This document shows, in pieces, positions 1 through 5,700 of a stretch of 6,148 nt of DNA (its first letter is position 1; every line of letters begins with the position of its first letter). The translations under genes were made by a program, and so were the position numbers. The DNA comes from SIG440 sp045648175. Lineage in GTDB: Bacteria > Bacillota > Clostridia > Monoglobales > Monoglobaceae. Below the pieces are notes generated by a model. That model had not been told where the DNA came from, did not search any database, and saw nothing but the letters and a program-made list of their open reading frames with translations. The stretch spans positions 1 through 6,148 of the forward strand of contig JAZRNN010000023.1 in NCBI GenBank assembly GCA_045648175.1. The letters are read 5' to 3'.

Positions 1-3
1 TTT

Positions 4-77
4 AGGGGTATGATGTAATGGTAACATGCCGGTCTCCAAAACCGTTCTTGAGGGTTCGAGTCCTTCTACCCCTGCCA
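4..77 (+). tRNA. tRNA-Trp (anticodon CCA)
   Basis: This folds as a full cloverleaf. The seven-pair acceptor stem is 4-10 with 67-73, with discriminator G74 and an encoded CCA at 75-77. The D stem is 13-16 with 24-27. The anticodon stem is 29-33 with 41-45 and its loop CTCCAAA puts the anticodon CCA at 36-38. The T stem is 50-54 with 62-66 around a TTCGAGT loop. The only flaw is a C29/T45 mismatch at the top of the anticodon stem. CCA reads UGG, so the tRNA carries tryptophan. Its promoter lies outside the window. A terminator follows eight bases downstream, so it is the last or only gene of its transcript. The nearby recombinase makes it a plausible integration target. Confidence 0.96.
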
Positions 78-84
78 ATATATT

Positions 85-116
85 TGGCTCAAACACTGGG
101 TTTGAGCCATTTTTTA
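85..116 (+). terminator. Intrinsic terminator of the tRNA-Trp transcript
   Basis: A perfect ten-pair stem (85-94 with 100-109) has a five-base loop (95-99). It is followed at once by a run of six T (110-115). This is a textbook rho-independent terminator placed just after the tRNA CCA end. Confidence 0.93.
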
Positions 117-180
117 TTGTCAAAATTCGAGAGCAGCAATCTTCAATTTTTTGAGCATCATTTTTGAATTCCGGCAATTT

Positions 181-288
181 TTAATTATATTTTTTATAAC
201 GGCGCATGGTCTTGAGACTTAAATAATTATGCCCCAAATGAGCATCAATTTCGCATACGGTTGCATCTGTTTCGGAGCGTTCCGTCTG
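181..288 (-). pseudogene. Possible remnant of a recombinase C-terminus
   Basis: Read on the - strand from 288 to a TAA at 181-183, this frame gives 35 residues. They include EIDAHLGHNYLSL followed by KTMRRYKKYN. The LGH motif followed some ten residues later by RRY resembles the box II end of tyrosine recombinases, where LGH is normally followed eight to nine residues later by the catalytic Tyr. The frame has a TAG at its upstream end (289-291) and no start codon with a ribosome site, so it cannot be an intact gene. It could be the tail of an earlier integrase at the same tRNA site. A chance open stretch or a fragment of another DNA-binding protein is also possible. The rest of 119-490 shows no gene: it is AT-rich with short repeats, R1 and a hairpin. 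Confidence 0.3.
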
Positions 289-322
289 CTACATCATCAT
301 TTTAGCATCACTTGATTTCGGC

Positions 323-380
323 AATTCTGTCTATTTCGGTTATAGAGAACAATTCTGCAAGAATATTTTTTAATTCTGCA
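323..380 (+). repeat. Short AATTCTG direct repeats
   Basis: AATTCTG occurs at 323-329, 351-357 and 372-378. The last two copies extend to AATTCTGCA and lie 21 bases apart, which is two helical turns. They sit between the tRNA and the recombinase gene, where arm-type integrase sites often lie. The units are short and AT-rich, so chance is a serious alternative. Confidence 0.25.
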
Positions 381-410
381 GATTATTTTTTGTTCAAAAT
401 AGAATTTGGC

Positions 411-443
411 TTTTCTTTGATTACTGTATATCAAAATTTGATA
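411..443 (+). repeat. Direct repeat R1 with palindromic core
   Basis: These 33 bases match 2581-2613 at 29 positions in the same orientation, including an identical first block TTTTCTTTGATTA. The right end, TATCAAAATTTGATA (429-443), is a perfect seven-base dyad around a central A. Similarity continues weakly to the left of both copies (a T-run followed by TTCAAA). R1 overlaps the hairpin that follows the recombinase gene. It could be a protein-binding site, a recombination site, or simply the duplicated edge of a gene unit. Confidence 0.75.
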
Positions 444-476
444 CACCCTGAATTTTAATTCTCAGGGTGTATTTTT
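441..476. terminator. Hairpin terminator after the recombinase gene
   Basis: A perfect ten-pair stem, ATACACCCTG (441-450) with CAGGGTGTAT (463-472), encloses a 12-base AT-rich loop. On the + strand it is followed by five T (472-476). On the - strand it is followed by CAAATTTT, a weaker U-tract. It lies 18 bases beyond the recombinase stop codon and so probably ends that transcript. It could also stop + strand transcription. Confidence 0.75.
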
Positions 477-490
477 GTATTTCGGATTCT

Positions 491-1705
491 TTATAGCTCG
501 AATCCGTCCGTGATTCCTGTCAGCCTTGAGGTGTCCTTCTTTACATAGTACCTTTCAGTTATCTCTGTGGTAGTGTGACCGAGGATGTCGGCTACCGCTT
601 TGATATTTAGTGTCTTTATGCTGCCATCAGCGCACTTTGTTCCATTTATTACCTTGGTGGCGAATGTGTGTCTGAATGCATGGAGTCCTTTTGTTTCTAT
701 CCCTGCAGCATCTTCTATTCTATATAGTCGTTTTCGTAGGTTAGTTGGGTTTGCATAGTCACCGTTGGCATCGCACACTAGCGGAGTGTCTTCGCCGAAG
801 TAGTACTCTTTTCGCAGGTCGAGTATCATTTCTATTGCTGTGCCGTTTAGCGGTACGACTCGTTTGCTTGTGGTGGTTTTGGTTTTACCTACTTTTTTAA
901 CTTTACCGCCTATGAGCTTTGTTCCATCTCTTTGGTCGACTAATTTTACCGCTTGTCTTATTGTCATTGTTTTGTTTTCAAGGTCTATGTCGCTATTTAG
1001 CACTCCCAGAAGTTCGCCTGTTCTCAGTCCTGTGTTGAGCATCAAGATGAATGCTCCTGCTTGCTGATATACTCTATTGCCTGTAGAGTGTGTTCGGAAG
1101 GCTTCGGCTTTGAATTTTTCAAGCTCCTCATCTGTGAAGACTTCGATGGTTTCGCATTCCGGCAGGTCTTCCTTGCCTTGTGCCGACAGGAAGTTTGCTT
1201 TTTTCATCATCTCCACATTGTCCATAGGATTCTTATGTATCCGTTCTTCTACGAACAGGCTTCTATAGTATTCGTTTAGGAGCACATATGCTTTCTTTAC
1301 GAGTGAGTATGACCTTCCAAGGTACATCCAGTGATTAAGCATTGCCTTTACATCGGCAGGGGTTATGTCTCCGACAACCTTATCGCCGAGCAGTGGGTAG
1401 ATTTGACATCTTGCCGTTCCTTCGAGTCTATCGTAGCTCGTTTGCTCGACTGATGGGAATTTTACTATTTCCAGCCAATTCTGTAGGCTATCTTTTAGTA
1501 GTTTCTTGCTTTCATCTGTATCCTCAATGGCTTTCTCGAATTCCGCTATGTAGTTGGTGATTTTCTTGTTTGCTTCCTGCTTGGTAGTTCCTGAGAAGGA
1601 TTTCCTTTTGCGTTCACCTTGCTCGTCCATGTACCATATAACTCCACTCCAGCGACCGTCTGTTCTCTTGTGTACATTTCCGTTTGTAAGTAGTTTCCTC
1701 TGCAT
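491..1705 (-). CDS. Tyrosine recombinase/integrase, Tn916-like
   Basis: A 404-residue site-specific recombinase that would cut and rejoin DNA at attachment sites through a covalent phosphotyrosine link. Residues 10-58 look like the three-strand arm-binding domain (GRWSGVIWYMDEQGERKRKSF). Residues 65-165 fit the helical SAM-like core-binding domain, and 185-395 the catalytic domain. The full catalytic set is visible: R228 in TGLRTGE, a lysine at 274 or 276 in GKTKTTTSKR, H342 and R345 in HAFRHTFAT, H377 in LGH and Y386 in TERYYV. Length and layout match Int proteins of Tn916-type elements (about 400 residues), so it looks complete and active. The ATG start is supported by an AAAGGAAG ribosome site at 1713-1720 and a good promoter at 1749-1777. 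The gene reads toward the tRNA-Trp gene. No excisionase (Xis) gene is visible next to it. Its target site cannot be told from the protein. Confidence 0.95.
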   Translation of the reverse strand: MQRKLLTNGNVHKRTDGRWSGVIWYMDEQGERKRKSFSGTTKQEANKKITNYIAEFEKAIEDTDESKKLLKDSLQNWLEIVKFPSVEQTSYDRLEGTARCQIYPLLGDKVVGDITPADVKAMLNHWMYLGRSYSLVKKAYVLLNEYYRSLFVEERIHKNPMDNVEMMKKANFLSAQGKEDLPECETIEVFTDEELEKFKAEAFRTHSTGNRVYQQAGAFILMLNTGLRTGELLGVLNSDIDLENKTMTIRQAVKLVDQRDGTKLIGGKVKKVGKTKTTTSKRVVPLNGTAIEMILDLRKEYYFGEDTPLVCDANGDYANPTNLRKRLYRIEDAAGIETKGLHAFRHTFATKVINGTKCADGSIKTLNIKAVADILGHTTTEITERYYVKKDTSRLTGITDGFEL

Positions 1706-1719
1706 TATCTCACTTCCTT

Positions 1720-1756
1720 TGTTTTATATTACCTTTTTGGCAACACAAACAATACC
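1720..1756 (-). repeat. Conserved leader block, copy A (recombinase gene)
   Basis: These 37 bases match 2506-2540 with one substitution and two single-base gaps, in the same position relative to the downstream gene. They run from the -10 box to just before the ribosome site. Inside, 1723-1749 forms an imperfect dyad. On the - strand the arms are TTTGTGTTGCC and GGTAATATAAA around AAAAA, giving 11 RNA pairs with three G-U wobbles. As DNA both arms fit TTTRTRTTRCC. The dyad overlaps the end of the -10 box, so it may be an operator rather than a full mRNA stem. Confidence 0.85.
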
Positions 1757-1777
1757 GTAAAGGTCGGCACAAGTCAA
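1749..1777 (-). promoter_or_regulatory. Sigma-70-type promoter of the recombinase gene
   Basis: On the - strand there is a -35 box TTGACT (1772-1777), a 17-base spacer and a -10 box TATTGT (1749-1754). Transcription would start near 1742, leaving a leader of about 37 bases before the ATG. The upstream GACTT and TGCC bases recur at the matching promoter of the 182-residue gene, which supports a real promoter. Confidence 0.75.
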
Positions 1778-1833
1778 GCGTTTTTGCGAATAAAAAGCAT
1801 CAATTTTTCAAAAGAAAAATAATAGTAATTTTA

Positions 1834-1862
1834 TTGACATTTTACTGCTTTTGATATATAAT
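1834..1862 (+). promoter_or_regulatory. Perfect-consensus promoter facing the small gene's 3' end
   Basis: TTGACA (1834-1839), exactly 17 bases, then TATAAT (1857-1862): both hexamers and the spacing are ideal for the housekeeping sigma factor. It points right, away from the recombinase gene. Transcription would start near 1869, pass through the hairpin at 1892-1922 and, if not stopped there, run antisense into the small secreted-protein gene. No + strand gene with a credible start follows, so the product would be a short RNA or an antisense RNA. An AGTAA/TTACT dyad (1824-1828, 1842-1846) brackets the -35 box. The direct repeat TTTCAAAAGA (1806-1815, 1884-1893) brackets the whole promoter. 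Such matches do arise by chance in AT-rich DNA, though a full 12/12 with ideal spacing is uncommon. Confidence 0.6.
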
Positions 1863-1886
1863 TCTATTAAAGTTAATCGTTGATTT

Positions 1887-1922
1887 CAAAAGAGGTTACG
1901 CATACATTTTATGCGTAACCTC
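1887..1922 (-). terminator. Hairpin terminator after the small secreted-protein gene
   Basis: A perfect 13-pair stem, GAGGTTACGCATA (1892-1904) with its complement at 1910-1922, has a five-base loop. On the - strand it is followed by TTTTG (1891-1887). It lies 19 bases beyond the stop codon at 1942-1944. The stem is strong, but the U-tract is only four bases. The hairpin would also be made in RNA from the opposing promoter at 1834-1862. Confidence 0.8.
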
Positions 1923-1941
1923 AATTTGTTTATATAGGGAT

Positions 1942-2490
1942 TTATTCCATTATACCGACCATTTTATTTATATCACCATCCGAGTCTACGATGATTGTTT
2001 TTCTTTGGGCAGGTGCCACATAGCCAAAGCCTTCGATGTAGGCTTTATTTTTCTCTTCTATGATTTCATTTCGTATTTTTATTTCCTCATCTGTGAGGTA
2101 GCAGGTGTCTTTTGCCATAATTTCGTCATTTGGATTTATAGGTTCCTTTGGATTTGGCTCCCATTTCGCATAAAGCACATCAGGCTTTATGAATTTAAAT
2201 GTTGTTACCTGATTCTGCTTTGTTCTCGGATCAGTGAACCAGCCCTTGAATGTGTAACCGTATTTTGTCGGGATGTAACTCTCTAAGCTGATGCTTTCGC
2301 CATATCTTTTAGTTATTGGCCTGATAAAACTTCCGCCGTCCGATGCGAATTGCAAGGTTACATTTCCTACGATTCCAAGTTCGTTGTCGAAGGTTACTCG
2401 GTACTTACTGAGCCACCATGGTGCCGCCGATGCAGTTGTTGTTAGCAGCATCATTGTCGCTAATGCCGTACATAATACTTTTTTCTTCAT
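1942..2490 (-). CDS. Small secreted protein with one InlB-type repeat
   Basis: A 182-residue exported protein of unknown function. Residues 1-22 form a clear Sec signal peptide: KKK, then a hydrophobic stretch, then ASA, with likely cleavage after A22. There is no lipobox, later membrane span or LPXTG sorting signal, so it is probably released or held non-covalently. Residues 44-111 match the InlB B-repeat/Listeria-Bacteroides pattern, with DGGS, IPTKYGYTFKGWF and VLYAKWEP. A proline-rich linker (112-121) leads to a charged, probably helical segment (132-152). Near the C-terminus DSDGDIN (169-175) resembles the start of an EF-hand or dockerin calcium loop, but too little follows for a full domain. 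The ATG is supported by a GAGAGGAAG ribosome site six bases upstream and a promoter at 2533-2561. It has its own terminator and shares its promoter/leader type with the recombinase gene. Adhesion or surface binding is a guess from the repeat family. Confidence 0.88.
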   Translation of the reverse strand: MKKKVLCTALATMMLLTTTASAAPWWLSKYRVTFDNELGIVGNVTLQFASDGGSFIRPITKRYGESISLESYIPTKYGYTFKGWFTDPRTKQNQVTTFKFIKPDVLYAKWEPNPKEPINPNDEIMAKDTCYLTDEEIKIRNEIIEEKNKAYIEGFGYVAPAQRKTIIVDSDGDINKMVGIME

Positions 2491-2505
2491 AAAATTCTTC
2501 CTCTC

Positions 2506-2540
2506 TGTTTTATATTACCTTTCGGCAACACAAACATACC
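2506..2540 (-). repeat. Conserved leader block, copy B (small secreted-protein gene)
   Basis: Second copy of the block at 1720-1756, 35 bases long with 34 identical to copy A. Its dyad spans 2509-2534. On the - strand TTTGTGTTGCC and GGTAATATAAA enclose GAAA, a GNRA-type tetraloop closed by C-G where copy A has AAAAA. Similarity stops at the ribosome site, and the coding sequences are unrelated. This is therefore a shared regulatory unit rather than a whole-gene duplication. Confidence 0.85.
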
Positions 2541-2561
2541 ACAGAAGATGGCATAAGTCTA
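2533..2561 (-). promoter_or_regulatory. Promoter of the small secreted-protein gene
   Basis: On the - strand there is a -35 box TAGACT (2556-2561), a 17-base spacer and a -10 box TATGTT (2533-2538). TGG directly before the -10 box gives an extended -10 element. The boxes and spacing line up base for base with the recombinase promoter at 1749-1777. Single-sequence evidence is moderate, but the conserved pair makes it stronger. Confidence 0.72.
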
Positions 2562-2580
2562 CGAAGTTTTTTCAAAGTCC

Positions 2581-2613
2581 TTTTCTTTGATTAATGTGTA
2601 TCATATTTTGATA
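2581..2613 (+). repeat. Direct repeat R2 with palindromic core
   Basis: Partner of R1 (411-443), 29/33 identical and in the same orientation. The core TATCATATTTTGATA (2599-2613) keeps the TATCA/TGATA arms but loses the inner symmetry of R1. It lies between the promoter of the small secreted-protein gene and the hairpin that follows the large gene. R1 and R2 are 2,170 bases apart and enclose the recombinase and small secreted-protein genes. Confidence 0.75.
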
Positions 2614-2621
2614 TGGCGATA

Positions 2622-2661
2622 TGTAAAAGGAGTGAGTCTTCATTAACTCACCCCTTTTACA
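2622..2661. terminator. Hairpin after the large surface-protein gene
   Basis: TGTAAAAGG and GTGAGT (2622-2637, with an unpaired A2631) pair with ACTCAC and CCTTTTACA (2646-2661) around an eight-base loop. This gives 15 pairs with one A/C mismatch. It lies 43 bases beyond the large gene's stop codon and probably marks the end of its transcript. Neither strand has a T-run after the stem, so it is not a standard intrinsic terminator. It may instead be a 3' stabilising hairpin or a DNA palindrome. Confidence 0.6.
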
Positions 2662-2704
2662 CGGATTTAGAAATTACTTCCTACAATTATAAAATTTTAT
2701 ATTT

Positions 2705-5700
2705 TCATTCTATTATATCCACAATTTCAACACCTGCAAGAGGTTTTAAACTGCTTGAACTGCTCCATACAAACACTTTTGCATAGTCAATAACTGTATC
2801 AATAGGCACACTAACCGTATAAGACGTATCGCCATCACATTCTACTTGCTTAAGTACCAAAAGTTTCCCTTTCTCGTCGTAGCAAGCAATTGCCAAGAAT
2901 TCAGTTGTTAATGCTTGTGAGCATTCGATACTGAACTTGTAGGTTGAGGTTAATGTTTTGTATGTTGTAGCTGTTATTGGCTGACTTTCATTTTCGTCCT
3001 CTCCACTATATTCATCACCCACATATTCATCGATAGGTTCTTCACAAGTGGTGAATGATTTTACTTCGCCAGTTTCTATCATTTGATAATAATATATTGT
3101 TTCCGGTTCAAGTTCTTCAATTTCAAATGTATAATAACCTGAACCCACCTCAACATCTGTTGTATATATTGTTTCTGCATTATCCGCAGACCAATAACGA
3201 ATATATTTTACAGCGTTTTCATCTTCGCTTGAAACTGACCCACTTACTACAGCAAAATGACATCCTACATCTACTACCTCATTTGTTACAGCTTCAATGT
3301 TTGTATTGATACTCGCTATGTCCATTGTGATAAGTGAATCATCTTCAAGAATAAAGCTGTTTCCTGCAATTTCTTCACCATTTACATAAAGTGTATCAAT
3401 GGTATAATCTGTATTTGCTGTTGCCTTTATCAGTATTTCCTCACCATCCTTTGCAGTGATTTCGGAATTGTCTTCGTCTGCAACTGACATAACGCTCATA
3501 AGCATTGGTGTTGTTGAATCCACATTGACAAGTGTTCCTGTTGCGTTGTCATTCGCAGATATTGATACATTGTATTCTTCAACTTCTTCTGCAAAAGTAA
3601 CATAAATTTCACAATCGCCATTCACTGTGAATGTGCTGTCTTTTTCCTCACCATTAACATAAATTTTATTGACAACATAATTATCATTTGGAATAGCTGT
3701 AACAGTTACAGTTTCACCGTTAATCGCCTGCGTTTTATCTACGGTTACTGTTCCGTTTTCAATATCCTTTGATATTGTTATATTATTTAAACAGTTATAA
3801 TATAGTTCTGGCAACTCGCCATTTTTTAGTACCCATATTGCTTTTTCGTTAGTATTCAAATTCTCCATAGATGAATACGATTCAAAGCCCATGATATTTT
3901 TATAGAAAGGGATATTTATTGATTTTATAGACTTCGCTGTACCAGATGTGTTTATATTGCCGGTTGATGATACTATGTTCATTTCTGCATTATAATAAGC
4001 ATTTGAAAATTCAAAAACATTATCTTGATTTTTACCTACTATGTTACCAGCTATTCCACTTTCCTTTGGTGTATTAGCGTTTATCTCGTCAGCAAATACA
4101 ATTAAATTCTTAGCATAAGCTAATCTAATACTTGTATCTTGTGGTGGTTTTGTATATGTTGCATTACCAATTCCACCTCCTACATAACAATATCCATATT
4201 CAGGTGTATCGTTTGTTGTTCCAGAAATAATGCCATCTACATTTGCTACACATCGTTCTATAACAGTTCTTTCATCGCTCCAAGCATACGCACAACCTAT
4301 AAGTCCGCCTACTTCAACCCGTCTCGAACATTTATTAGCAACAATACTGCCACCGTCATATATACAGTCCGAAATTGTATTATAGTAAGCATCGTAACCT
4401 AGTATGCCTCCTGCATAACAGGCTAAATCTGCTTCTAACGTCATACTATTTACAGTTTTATCTGTGAAATTTGCCGTACAGGCTCTAATCTTCCATTTAG
4501 AATGTGCATAACCTATTATTCCACCACAAAATATAGTACTTTCAACCTTTATATTATTCGAAAAACAAGGAGCTTTGACTATACAATTTTCAACTTTTCC
4601 ACCTAATCCACCACTTAAATATCCGCAAATACCACCAATGTAAAGCTGTTTTGCTGTTACAGAAGAACTAAACAATCCATTATTGCTAACAGTGGTAGAG
4701 CAGCTTTTAATATTTCCATTGTATGTATATCCAGCTATCATTCCAATATAAAAATTTCCCTTTTTAACATCAATGTGACTTTCTTTTGATGAACAGTATA
4801 ATACTTCGCTGCTTTCTGCATTTGCAACGATTGTCGCAATAGCTGAATTATATCCGCCAGCAGAGATACCACCAATATTTAAGTGTAAAGCTGTCAAATT
4901 TTCAAGATTTGAATTTAGTGCTTTTCCTGCCAAGCCTCCAATCCATATATCACTATCTGATGAAATACTTTCTATTGCTCCTGTTAGGGTAAGATTTTTT
5001 ATTTCACTATCCTTAACATAACCGAATAATCCTATATATCTTTCATTAGCACTTGTAATATACATATCTGAAACTGTATATCCATTTCCATCGAATGAGC
5101 CATAAAAATATTGATTTTCATTTCCGTAAATACCTATTGGCTTCCATTCACTGTAATTTAAGTTAATGTTATCAGTCAATTTATAATATTCATAACTGGG
5201 AGCAGATGTTTGGGTATTTACTTTATTTGCAAGATACGCCAAATCCGCAGCAGTCGAAATTAAATATGGCTCTTCCTGTGTACCTTTACCTGATAAGCTC
5301 GCTGAAATTTCATTGTCCCAGCTTGCATCACCCCATACTGCATATAGGGTTAAATTTTGTTTTATTTTATAATCAGTACTCAACGAATAGTCAACTTTAG
5401 TTGAATTTTCATTAACAGACCAGCCTTTAAGATAAGCATAATCCTTTATCACCGAATTTGGCATTTTTATTGTATTGCCATATGTAACTTTTTCATCTGC
5501 AACAATTCCTGTTCCGCCGTTTGTGTCAAATATGACAGTATAAGTTTCAGGCTCCCATACAGCATATAACGTGATTTTTGCGTTTTTTGTGTAACTGCCG
5601 CCTGCCTGATATTGTGCTGTGATTGCATTTTTGCTCGAAGCCCAACCTTTGAATATATGACCCTCTTTTGTCGGAATTGCCGATGTTAACGTCAGGTTTG

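Noticed and set aside
411..443. R1 and R2 read as + strand promoters (TTGATT, 17 bases, GATACA or GATATG)
   Set aside because: The -10 hexamers match the consensus at only about three of six bases. The copies conserve the palindrome better than any promoter box.
840..1760. Several + strand open frames of 60-75 residues
   Set aside because: They lie opposite the recombinase gene, have low-complexity Cys/Ser/Phe-rich translations, no ribosome sites and no family motifs. They are shadows of the real gene.
1834..1862. An invertible promoter flanked by inverted repeats
   Set aside because: The flanking TTTCAAAAGA copies are direct, not inverted, and no longer inverted pair was found around the promoter. 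Recombination would delete the promoter rather than flip it.
2005..2590. + strand open frames of 93 and 99 residues
   Set aside because: They mirror the small secreted-protein gene and its promoter region. Their Phe/Ile-rich, membrane-like composition is what the reverse of such a gene gives, and no start signals are seen.
411..2661. A true integron with attC sites
   Set aside because: The recombinase is Tn916-like in length and N-terminal domain, no integron-type attI is visible, and the hairpins lack recognisable paired core sites.
3055..5400. + strand open frames inside the large gene
   Set aside because: They are antisense to a continuous, domain-rich - strand frame and show no coding signals of their own.
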